From: CAZOWW01 sp964583765
GTDB lineage: Bacteria > Actinomycetota > Actinomycetes > Actinomycetales > Kineosporiaceae
Direction: 5' to 3'
Assembly (NCBI GenBank): GCA_964583765.1
Contig: CAZOWW010000001.1
Location: 69,342 to 133,341, forward strand
DNA: 64,000 nucleotides
Both the position numbers and the translations under genes were made by a program. The notes under the pieces are model-generated. The model saw nothing but the letters and a program-made list of their open reading frames with translations. It was not told where the DNA came from and ran no database searches. Positions 19,001-25,759 of this stretch are shown in pieces (positions within the stretch are counted from its first letter, which is position 1; every line of letters starts with the position of its first letter).

Positions 19001-20254
19001 GGCGAGGGGCAGCAGCAGGGGATGGACGGCAGCGAGGCGCAGATGCACGGCGTCCCGCCGGTCCGCCCAACGCCAGAACCGTGCCGAACGGCCCCGGACG
19101 CCCCGCGAGGAGGCCCGGGCGTGCGCGACGACGGCCTCGGGCACCACGATCACCCGGTGGCCTGCGAGCCGGGCCCTGCGGCACAGATCCAGATCGTCCC
19201 GGGCCTGGGCCAGCCCGGGATCAGGCCCGCCCAGTTCCTGCCACAACTCGCGACGGATGAGCATGCCCGCCGTGGAGACGGCCAGGACGTCGCAGCGCTC
19301 GTCGTGCTGGCCCTGGTCGACCTCGCGGGGTTCCACGCCGGTGACCCGGGCGCCGAACCTGGTCGTGGTGAACCCCACGTCCAGGAGCAGGTTGGGGTTC
19401 TCCCAACGCACCTGCTTGCATCCGGCCACCCCGACCGACGGCGCGGCCTGGACGGCTGCGAGCAGCCACGCGAGCGCGTCCGCGGCAGGCGCGGAGTCGT
19501 CGTGCAGGAGCCACAACCACTCGGCCCCGCGCGCCGTGACCACGTCCTCGCCAGGATCCTGCGCGTCGGGCAGCACTGCTGGCTCGTCGGGCACGGCCAG
19601 GGGCTCGTCCGGCAGCACCGCTGGCTCGTCCGGCAGCACCACCGGCTCGTCCGGCAGTGTGACGACCTCGTCCGGCACCGCCACGGCACCGGGTTCCGTG
19701 GCGGCGTCGGTGTCGGGACGTGGCGCTGCCCGCGCCACCGTGGTCCCGGCGTCCTGGCGAACCAGGGCGGCGGTGACCGCGTCCCCGAAAGAGGCCGACG
19801 ACGCGACGCGGAGCACCGGGAACGCACCGGCCCCGGCAAGCTCCGGCCGGGGTGATGCACCCGCGTCGACGAGGATCAGCTGATCCGCGGCCCGGGACTG
19901 CGCGCGCACAGCCTCGAGGGTGCGTCTGAGGTAGGCACCGCCGTCACGGCACACCAGCACCGCGCATACCCGGGGCAGCACACCGAGCCCGGACGACGCC
20001 GGCAGCGACCGGGAACCGAGCCCGGCCGGCGGCTGGAAGACGCCCTCCGGTTCCTCCCCCCGGAGGGTGCCGTCCGAGCCACTGGCGCCGCGGGTCGTCC
20101 GAGGGACCCTCGGGTCCGCGGCCACGTCACCTCGGGCAGGGGTACGTGTCCGCAGAACCGACAGCCGTGATTCCTCGGACCGGGTGAGGTCCTCGGCCTG
20201 GTGGACGCTGATTCCGGGATGCTCGCCGCGGGCGGCGGAGCGCCGGGACGTCAC
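16070..20254 (-). CDS. Giant GT2 glycosyltransferase with polytopic membrane domain
   Basis: A 1394-residue protein. Residues 1-90 are low-complexity. A family-2 glycosyltransferase domain follows (about 95-380): VCAVLVCRDGGAYLRRTLEAV, the nucleotide/metal-binding HDD at about 251-253, and DDLDLCRRARLAGHRVIVVPEA. Between the first two lies an insertion at about 190-232 made of LPDEPAV-type repeats. The middle is a large membrane region with more than ten hydrophobic helices, and the C-terminus is extracytoplasmic. Similar proteins occur beside whiB and DUF5719 in Micrococcales; the sugar and acceptor are unknown. The GTG start is one base after the whiB stop, so translation is probably coupled. 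Wall or membrane glycan assembly is inferred. Confidence 0.9.
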   Translation of the reverse strand: MTSRRSAARGEHPGISVHQAEDLTRSEESRLSVLRTRTPARGDVAADPRVPRTTRGASGSDGTLRGEEPEGVFQPPAGLGSRSLPASSGLGVLPRVCAVLVCRDGGAYLRRTLEAVRAQSRAADQLILVDAGASPRPELAGAGAFPVLRVASSASFGDAVTAALVRQDAGTTVARAAPRPDTDAATEPGAVAVPDEVVTLPDEPVVLPDEPAVLPDEPLAVPDEPAVLPDAQDPGEDVVTARGAEWLWLLHDDSAPAADALAWLLAAVQAAPSVGVAGCKQVRWENPNLLLDVGFTTTRFGARVTGVEPREVDQGQHDERCDVLAVSTAGMLIRRELWQELGGPDPGLAQARDDLDLCRRARLAGHRVIVVPEAVVAHARASSRGVRGRSARFWRWADRRDAVHLRLAAVHPLLLPLAVVATLLAVPFRAAARLVLKQPERAVDECTAVVAAVARVPVWVRARRRAGRSRRVPPGTLRTLETGSRQAWRARRDVFVTRLQVNAQSRSGPGAPGGTPLTIHRPVGMRVARSLARRNEAAWSRRSRRLGRWAGVAVAGLLVAANVAALWSVVRGTGALVGPALAPLPGHASTLWSRALSSWRPVGLGAAAPADPLVALIALIAAPLGGDPSRAALVLELGALPLSGLTAWWAAGRVVPSRLVRLWAALAWAAAPPLLQAVATGRIGAVTAHLLLPLFAVSLARVVGLAPLGRPDRFGAVTTSSLAGLLLTAILAGAPSLAVPLALVVILAVLAGRRDRWLLSWTVVVPLALLAPWWRAVTERPWLLFADATGSGASSGSSVGSGRTSAPVALGRHLLLSPGDPGKVLGVHSVSGRWVLDHLPFGAAHGGTVLTTLCLVAVLPVGVAGVLALTGRRWRAALALWVVFGAGLATAGLAERARLGAGTARPITGWSGPALSVALLGLLAAGALGVDAGVRRSRRLPARGVLLGALALVLAIGPVLVGAVWSGGLAGVRGSTALTVVHRSARPVLPEVAALEAEGPAAMRTLVLREESAGLAWALARSGAAGFGDGSAALSAREAGTSVSGGTTSPGGTTSGATGASRAGLVPDARLIVPVLARLISDSDQDARPGLVDLDIGSVLMEPPIDDQLAQALDASPGLARVAAVHGAILWRVELGDAATSGVDGSGPTRPARARVLAADGTVLAGLPSSGADLDTWLAPGDPGRILVLSERADPGWQAELDGVALHPVRHAGWDQAFALPTRGGHLRVVHRSRWQDMVTLGRGVVAALALLVAVPVPQIRRRLSAPARSSRPVPRGPAERLGTPTPLPIALGRVPGEGEPPGTGSTGPDPRPDRDEDARSDGATALARGPGSSEGSASPGGPPAPESTSPTADTGAVGAALDSLGLAPGSASEEAGRNSRRPALRRPRRGDRR
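19579..19683. repeat. Coding tandem repeat, five units of 21 bp
   Basis: CTCGTC-centred units recur at 19579, 19600, 19621, 19642 and 19663, exactly 21 bp apart. On the minus strand each codes a seven-residue LPDEPAV-type unit inside the GT2 domain of the giant glycosyltransferase. Confidence 0.85.
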
Positions 20255-20255
20255 G

Positions 20256-20534
20256 CTAGACGGCCCGCTTCTTCACCCGGCGCCGCTCCCGTTCGGACAG
20301 CCCGCCCCAGATGCCGAACCTCTCGTCGTTCGCCAGCGCATAGTCCAGACACTCCGACCGGACATCACACGCTGTGCACACCCGCTTGGCCTCCCGGGTG
20401 GACCCACCCTTCTCCGGGAAGAACGCCTCGGGATCCGTCTGCGCGCAGAGCGCGCGCTCCTGCCACGCCAGTTCTGCCGGTAGCTCTCCGGCCCACACAT
20501 CCGGAGACCTCCCCCACATCACTACCTCGTTCAC
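20256..20534 (-). CDS. whiB: WhiB2-type iron-sulfur transcription regulator
   Basis: A 92-residue WhiB-family protein. Four cysteines (30, 53, 56, 62) in the C-(x22)-C-x2-C-x5-C pattern bind a [4Fe-4S] cluster. The turn GIWGGLSERERR and the basic tail RRVKKR contact sigma factor and DNA in the family. The central block LCAQTDPEAFFPEKGGSTREAKRVC-like sequence is the WhiB2/WhmD signature, and the neighbouring cofD/cofE (fbiAB) match the mycobacterial whiB2 locus. In mycobacteria WhiB2 controls septation and division. GTG 20534 has GAGGAGG seven bases upstream. One base separates its stop from the glycosyltransferase start. Confidence 0.95.
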   Translation of the reverse strand: MNEVVMWGRSPDVWAGELPAELAWQERALCAQTDPEAFFPEKGGSTREAKRVCTACDVRSECLDYALANDERFGIWGGLSERERRRVKKRAV

Positions 20535-20816
20535 GTGCCGCCTCCTCGACCCTTGCCCCTGCAGGGCTCCCCCACCGCGGTGCTCTTGGTTCTGCTTCTT
20601 TCACCACTTCCCGGACTGACCGGGCATCTGGATCTCTCTGGGACTACTCATAGTGTCAGAGAGACCACGGTGCGTATTGGTAGGCATGACAGTACTGGAA
20701 TTACACGCGTGTCGTACACCCCCGTCAAGCGGATCTCTGGTATCCGCACCTCGGTCAAACGGAGGAGCGCCCAGCCCGACCTCAAGAGGGCCCCCACGGA
20801 CTGTCAGGATCGCCTC
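20535..20816. promoter_or_regulatory. Divergent whiB / cofD control region
   Basis: This 282-bp spacer is the least GC-rich stretch of the neighbourhood. It carries a 32-bp interrupted palindrome (20633-20664) and a smaller inverted repeat, GCGGAT-N7-ATCCGC, at 20729-20747. It must hold the promoters for whiB (minus) and cofD (plus). A CAGGAT hexamer ends six bases before the cofD ATG and may be its -10. Confidence 0.6.
20633..20664. promoter_or_regulatory. 32-bp interrupted palindrome, candidate operator
   Basis: TCTCTCTG is mirrored by CAGAGAGA, with an inner ACTA/TAGT pair around a CTCA centre and a two-base mismatch between. The plus-strand right inner arm includes TAGTGT (20651-20656), a -10-like hexamer. 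It is 99 bp from the whiB start and 153 bp from the cofD start. Confidence 0.55.
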
Positions 20817-21833
20817 ATGCGACTGACCGCACTGGCCGGCGGCGTCGGCGCAGCACGGTTCCTGCGGGGGTTGCGACACCACCTGCAGGCCACCGGCCGG
20901 GCCGCCGAGGTGACCGTCATCGGGAACACGGGCGACGATCTCCGCCTCCACGGGCTCCAGGTGTGCCCCGATCTGGACACCGTGATGTATACCCTCGGTG
21001 ACGGAATTCACGAGGAGCAAGGGTGGGGACGGCGCCAGGAGACCTTCACCCTCGCCGAGGAGTTCGCGGCCTACGGCATGGGGCCGGACTGGTTCACGCT
21101 GGGCGACCGGGACCTGGCGACGCACGTCGTCCGCAGCCGGCTCCTCGCGGAGGGCCTCCCGCTCAGTGAGGTCACGGAACGGCTGTGTCAGAGGTGGCGT
21201 CCGGGGGTACGGCTGCTGCCGATGACCGATGCCCAGGTGGAGACCCGGGTGGAGCTGGACTCCCCCGAGGGCGGCACCCGCACCGTCCACTTCCAGGAGT
21301 GGTGGGTGCGCCTGCACGCCCGGGTACCGGCCCGCCGGTTCGTCCTGGAGGGCGTCGAGCACGCCGCACCGGCCCCCGGCGTCCTCGACGCCATTGCCGG
21401 GGCCGACGTGATCCTGCTCCCGCCCAGCAACCCGGTGGTCTCGATCGGCACCATCCTGTCCGTTCCCGGAGTGCGCGGGGCCCTGCGCACGACCGCTGCC
21501 CCCGTGGTGGGGATCTCGCCCATCGTCGGAGGCGCACCGGTCCGCGGCATGGCCGACGCCTGCCTCACGACGATCGGACTCCCGACCACCGCCGCGGCCG
21601 TGGCCGGGCTGTACGCCGACTTCCTGGACGGATGGCTGGTGGACACCGCAGATCGCGATGAAGTCGACACAGAGGGCTTCCTGGGGCGGCTCAGACCTGA
21701 TTCCGCCCCGCGCCGGGTGCGCGCCCGGCACCGTCCCCTCCTCATGACCGACGTTCCCGCCACGGCGGCGATCGCGGCCGAGGCGCTGGACCTGGCCGCG
21801 CAGCTCGGCACCTCCTCGCCGACCGACCGGTGA
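20817..21833 (+). CDS. cofD: 2-phospho-L-lactate/phosphoenolpyruvate transferase for coenzyme F420 (CofD/FbiA)
   Basis: A 338-residue cytoplasmic enzyme that joins the phosphoenolpyruvyl (or lactyl) group of a guanylylated donor to the deazaflavin Fo, giving dehydro-F420-0 in actinobacteria. Family marks are the N-terminal LTALAGGVGAARFLRGL, VTVIGNTGDD, DLDTVMYTLG, GDRDLATHVVR and LLPPSNPVVSIGTIL. The length is typical of FbiA. ATG 20817 begins the conserved N-terminus, with a CAGGAT hexamer six bases upstream. The stop overlaps cofE in a GTGA, so the two are coupled. No Fo synthase gene (fbiC) is in the window. Confidence 0.95.
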   Translation: MRLTALAGGVGAARFLRGLRHHLQATGRAAEVTVIGNTGDDLRLHGLQVCPDLDTVMYTLGDGIHEEQGWGRRQETFTLAEEFAAYGMGPDWFTLGDRDLATHVVRSRLLAEGLPLSEVTERLCQRWRPGVRLLPMTDAQVETRVELDSPEGGTRTVHFQEWWVRLHARVPARRFVLEGVEHAAPAPGVLDAIAGADVILLPPSNPVVSIGTILSVPGVRGALRTTAAPVVGISPIVGGAPVRGMADACLTTIGLPTTAAAVAGLYADFLDGWLVDTADRDEVDTEGFLGRLRPDSAPRRVRARHRPLLMTDVPATAAIAAEALDLAAQLGTSSPTDR

Positions 21834-23278
21834 ACACGCCCCCACCCGCCGTCCCGGAACGCGCGATGTCACCGGCAGAGCAGACGGCGCCCACGGGACA
21901 CTCGACGGCGACCACCGCGGAGCCCACGGCAGTCATGGCGTTGCCGGTGACCGGACTGCCGGAGATCCGCGAGGGGGACGATCTCGCCGCCCTGATCGCC
22001 GAGGCGGCCCGGCCTCCGCTCGCCGACGGCGACATCGTGGTCGTCTCCAGCAAGGTGGTCTCCAAGGCGGAGGGCCGCACGATGTACGCCGCCTCCCGCG
22101 ACGAGGCGGTCCGCACGCAGACCCTGCGTGTGGTCGCCGAGCGGGTCACCCCCCGCGGGACGACGCGGATCGTGGCCTCCCGCAGCGGCCCGGTGCTGGC
22201 CGCCGCCGGGGTGGACGCCTCGAACGTCGATCCCGGGACGGTCCTGCTCCTGCCTGCGGACCCCGACGCCTCCGCCGCGCGGCTGAGAGAAGGGCTCACC
22301 GCCCGCACCGGGTGCCGGCTCGCGGTCCTGATCTCGGACACCGCCGGTCGCCCCTGGCGGGAGGGCCAGGTGGACCTGGCCGTCGGAGCGGCGGCCCTGC
22401 AGGTCGTCGACGACCTGCGCGGCGGCGCCGACCGGTACGGGAACCCCCTCGAGGCCACCGTGCGGGCACTGGCGGACGAGATCGCCTCCCTCGCCGACCT
22501 CGTCAAGGGCAAGCTCGACGGAGTGCCGGTGGCGGTGGTGCGGGGACTGCCCGCGCTGGTGACCGACAGTTCGGCCCCGGGCGCGGCCTCGTTGCTGCGC
22601 CCCGCCGCCGGGGACTGGTTCCGCTACGGGCACGTCGAGGCGGTCCGGACCGCGCTCGGGGTGCCACCACTCGGGGACGACGCCTCGGTGAGCGCCGCCG
22701 TCCCCGGAGCAGCCCAGACCTCGGGCGCCCCAACGCCCCTGGGGAGCAGGCAGTACCCCGAGGCGAACGGGCACCAACCCGAGGCGAGCGGGCACCAGCC
22801 GAGGCTGGACGAGCACCTGTCGGGTGTGGACGGGCACCGGCCTGACGTGAACAGGCACCTGCCAGGGAACCGGGAGTTCCGGGGTGTCGGGGTGTCGGGG
22901 GTGCCCGGGGTGCCCATGACACCGGACTCCCCTGCCGATCGGACGACCCGCGCCGTCGCGATCGCCTGCGCCGTGCCTCTGGGGGTGCGGGCGGAGGTGT
23001 TGCCGCCGTCCACCCCCGGCGACTCCCTCGTGGAGTGCGGGCTGCGCGTGCGCCTGACCACGGACCCCTCGACGCCAGGTCTCCTCGACGGCGTCCCGGG
23101 CTCCACGACCCAGGCCCCTCCCGCCCCGGTGACGACCGCCGTGGCGCTGGGAATGGTCACGCAGCGTCTGCTCGTCGCGGCCTGGTCCGAGAACCTGGTG
23201 GGCACGGTGGAGGCGGTTCGCGAGACGGAGGCGGGCCCGGCGGTCGAGGTGTGCCTGCGGCCCTCGCCCGAGCTCTGA
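21830..23278 (+). CDS. cofE: F420-0:gamma-glutamyl ligase (CofE/FbiB-like) with unusual C-terminal half
   Basis: A 482-residue protein. Residues of about 36-270 are a CofE domain that adds glutamates to F420-0 using GTP: LPEIREGDDLAALIAEA, DGDIVVVSSKVVSKAEGR, ISDTAGRPWREGQVDLAVG and DRYGNPLEATVRALADEIASLADLVKGK. FbiB normally continues into an FMN nitroreductase domain that reduces dehydro-F420-0. Here a repetitive linker (about 305-350, with recurring GHQP/GHRP units) leads to about 110 residues that lack the nitroreductase FMN-binding start. Only a stretch ALGMVTQRLLVAAW weakly resembles that domain's helix. Ligase assignment is firm; reductase activity is doubtful. Confidence 0.9.
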   Translation: MNTPPPAVPERAMSPAEQTAPTGHSTATTAEPTAVMALPVTGLPEIREGDDLAALIAEAARPPLADGDIVVVSSKVVSKAEGRTMYAASRDEAVRTQTLRVVAERVTPRGTTRIVASRSGPVLAAAGVDASNVDPGTVLLLPADPDASAARLREGLTARTGCRLAVLISDTAGRPWREGQVDLAVGAAALQVVDDLRGGADRYGNPLEATVRALADEIASLADLVKGKLDGVPVAVVRGLPALVTDSSAPGAASLLRPAAGDWFRYGHVEAVRTALGVPPLGDDASVSAAVPGAAQTSGAPTPLGSRQYPEANGHQPEASGHQPRLDEHLSGVDGHRPDVNRHLPGNREFRGVGVSGVPGVPMTPDSPADRTTRAVAIACAVPLGVRAEVLPPSTPGDSLVECGLRVRLTTDPSTPGLLDGVPGSTTQAPPAPVTTAVALGMVTQRLLVAAWSENLVGTVEAVRETEAGPAVEVCLRPSPEL

Positions 23279-23754
23279 AATCCCGCTTTCCGGGTCCCCG
23301 CAGCCGCCACAGTGCCCTGAGCGGCGGTCCGACGAATGCCGGCGGGGAGGACTCCCCATTCCCCCGGCTGCACGGATGCCGTAGAAATCATGTCAGCGGC
23401 GCGAGGGACCTTGCTCCAGGGCCGGCTCCGGGCTGGTTCCGGTGTCTGCCCCCGAACGGGGTACCGGATGCCGGACAACAGGGTCGTCCCCGGTACGGTC
23501 CGGGTGGTCACCGCCGGGTCGGCTCACCGCACCAGGCGCCGGCGGGCAACGGTGCCGATGCGAACAGAGCACGGTCACGGACGAAGCACGGTCACCAACA
23601 GGGCACGCGCACGAACAGGGCACGGGTACGACGACCAGGCGGGCAGGCACCATTGCCCGCCGGATGATCCAGGGGGGACGGGCACGTCCGGTCACGACCG
23701 GACGGGGCCTGCTGCGGTCAGCGGCAACCCCGCACACGAGAGGGGAGTACGGGA
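23279..23754. other. 476-bp spacer before the WXG100-type gene
   Basis: No gene could be supported. The second half holds degenerate direct repeats around GCACGGTCAC and AACAGGGCACG (about 23565-23630). It should carry the promoter of the WXG100-type gene; none was recognised with confidence. Confidence 0.55.
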
Positions 23755-24960
23755 ATGCGCGTCGGTGCCGATGTGGAGGCACTCGCGGCGTTCGGCAGCC
23801 GGTTGAGCGCACAGGCGGACGTGATCGATCGGCTGACCCGGACGCTGGACGCGTCAGTCCACTCCTCCACGTGGAAGGGGCAGGACGCCGACGGCTTCCT
23901 GCGCCTGTGGAACGACGACCATCGGACGCAGCTGGCGGCGGCCGCGGCCTCGTTGCGCGATGCCTCCCGGGTGATCCTGGGGAACGCTGACGAGCAGCGC
24001 CGCGCCAGCGATGCGGCAGGCGGCGGCCTGGCGACCGGAGCGGCCACCGGGGCGGGGGCAGGTGCCGGCGGAGCCGGCGGCTCGGGCGGAGAAAGCGGCG
24101 GCGAGGGCAAGGACGAGGGCGACGATCCGAACCGCGCCAAGCAGGAGGCCTACAAGTACGAGAAGGACCGGCCGCAGTTCTACGACAAGAAGTGGGACAA
24201 CTACGACGCCAAGCACGCCGCCCCGGACACCGACCCCCGGCACGCGGCGGACGGCAGCGACAGCAGCACCCACCACAGGACCACGGACGGGCAGGACTCA
24301 GGCTCCGAGGGCGGACGGCATGCGGCGCCCGAGGACGACACTCCGGGACGGCACGCGGCGGACGACAAGAAGCCCGGGGTCAACGCCGACGTCTGGTCGA
24401 CGCAGGGCGATGCGTTCGCCGGGGCCAAGACCGGGGTGGACGGCAGCACCAACTGGCACGGCACGGACCTCAAGGGCGGCGCCGAGGTGTCCGCGGGCGC
24501 CAGCGTCGAGGGCTCGGCGAGCGCGGGGATCAAGGACGGCGCTGCCGCCCTCGCCGCCTCCGGAGCGGTCTTCGCCGGGGTCAAGGGCAGCGCCAACGGC
24601 TCGGTCGACTACGGCGTGGCCCACGCGGACGGGTCCGCCTACGCCAAGGCCGGCGCCGACGCGGAGGCCAACGCGACGCTCAGCGCGGGCAAGGACGGCC
24701 TCAAGGCCGAGGCCGGTGCCTCGGCGTTCGCCGGCGCCAGTGCCGGCGTCGAGGGACATGCGGATGTCGCGGGGGTCGGCGCGGGCGCCGGCGCGGACGT
24801 GACCGCCGGGATCGGCGCCGAGGCCAAGGCCGACGTCGACATCACGGCGAGCAAGGTGCGCGTCTCCGCCGATCTGGGCCTGACCCTCGGCGTGGGCGCG
24901 AACGTCCACATCGACGTCGAGGTCGATCCGCAGAAACTGTGGCACAGCCTGTTCGGCTGA
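23755..24960 (+). CDS. WXG100-type (ESAT-6-like) protein with long Gly/Ala repeat C-terminus
   Basis: A 401-residue protein. Residues 1-85 form a helical hairpin of WXG100 type, with the turn S-T-W40-K-G42 between two amphipathic helices. A Gly/Ala linker follows (about 86-115), then a charged, hydrophilic region rich in HAAxD motifs (about 120-220). From about 240 to 390 a Gly/Ala/Ser/Val-rich, beta-repeat-like region reads AGASVEGSASAGIK and similar, ending HIDVEVDPQKLWHSLFG. There is no signal peptide. WXG100 heads mark type VII (ESX) substrates. No ESX core gene lies in the window. GGGGAG precedes the ATG. An LpqN-like gene follows after 147 bp. Confidence 0.75.
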   Translation: MRVGADVEALAAFGSRLSAQADVIDRLTRTLDASVHSSTWKGQDADGFLRLWNDDHRTQLAAAAASLRDASRVILGNADEQRRASDAAGGGLATGAATGAGAGAGGAGGSGGESGGEGKDEGDDPNRAKQEAYKYEKDRPQFYDKKWDNYDAKHAAPDTDPRHAADGSDSSTHHRTTDGQDSGSEGGRHAAPEDDTPGRHAADDKKPGVNADVWSTQGDAFAGAKTGVDGSTNWHGTDLKGGAEVSAGASVEGSASAGIKDGAAALAASGAVFAGVKGSANGSVDYGVAHADGSAYAKAGADAEANATLSAGKDGLKAEAGASAFAGASAGVEGHADVAGVGAGAGADVTAGIGAEAKADVDITASKVRVSADLGLTLGVGANVHIDVEVDPQKLWHSLFG

Positions 24961-25107
24961 CCGCTCCCGCGGGCATGCTGACGGGAGGAGCCCCACAGAC
25001 CCCGGCCCGGAAGCGGGCAACGGCAACCGACTGAACGAGCCTGGACCCGGCCACCGGCGGGGCCGAAGGCCCACCACCGGAAGCGACAGGACAGATCGGA
25101 GTTATCC

Positions 25108-25653
25108 ATGGAGGTCACGTTCCCCGGCTCGGAGTTCCCCGGGTTCCCCCGGATCGAGCTCACGCTGCCCGAGGGCTGGCGCCGGGATGTCGCGGCAGAT
25201 GCGGTCATCGTGGGCTACGACCCCGCGTCCCCGGCACATTTCCGCACCAATGTCGTGGTCACCGTCACTCGTACCCGGGGCGACCTGCCGGTCGAGGTGT
25301 ACGCCCGGCGGTTCGCCGAGGAGGCGGGGCAGGACCCCACCTTCCAGGTCTACGGCGAGAGTCCGATCGAGGTGAGCGGCTACCCCGGCGTGTTGCGCCT
25401 GCAGTCGCGGCGACCGGAGAACCTCGGCTACGAGGTGATCCAGGCCCAGTACCTGGTGCTCGTGCCGACCACGCACGCCGAACTGTCGGACCTCGTGCAG
25501 CTGCACGCGAGCGCGGCCGTGGACGCCGCGGAGGCCACCATGGACAAGTTCCGCACCATGGTCTCCTCCCTGCGGGCGACCCCGTGGAGCCCGGACGGAT
25601 TCGAGGAGCTCGGCACCCCTACGAGCCCCGACGCCACGTCGACCGGAGCCTGA
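25108..25653 (+). CDS. LpqN/DcrB-like (PsbP/Mog1-fold) cytoplasmic protein
   Basis: A 181-residue protein with a strand pattern like the LpqN/DcrB family: IELTLPEGWRRDVAADAVIVG, FRTNVVVTVTRT, VEVYARRFAEEAG, VSGYPGVLRLQSRR, and a terminal helix DAAEATMDKFRTMVSSLR. LpqN proteins are normally lipoproteins, but this one has no signal peptide or lipobox cysteine, so it should stay in the cytoplasm. GGAG lies seven bases before the ATG. It directly follows the WXG100-type gene, suggesting a functional pair, for example a chaperone or targeting factor; this is inference. Confidence 0.7.
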   Translation: MEVTFPGSEFPGFPRIELTLPEGWRRDVAADAVIVGYDPASPAHFRTNVVVTVTRTRGDLPVEVYARRFAEEAGQDPTFQVYGESPIEVSGYPGVLRLQSRRPENLGYEVIQAQYLVLVPTTHAELSDLVQLHASAAVDAAEATMDKFRTMVSSLRATPWSPDGFEELGTPTSPDATSTGA

Positions 25654-25700
25654 GCACGGCGGTCGGAGGCTGAGGCCCCCGACCGGAGCCGCTCCCGGTC

Positions 25701-25759
25701 CTCAGCCGCTCAGCCGCTCAGCCGGCCAGTGACTCAGCTGGTCAGCGACTCAGCGGCCT
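25701..25759. repeat. Short tandem repeats around the capA-like stop
   Basis: CTCAGCCG occurs three times in tandem at 25701, 25709 and 25717. Two 16-bp units follow at 25728 and 25744. The last unit contains the stop of the CapA-like gene (minus strand), whose GCTGAG end is thus repeated into the spacer. Confidence 0.75.

Noticed and set aside
23279..23754. Type VII secretion core gene between cofE and the WXG100-type gene
   Set aside because: No frame in this spacer carries EccB, EccC or EccD features.
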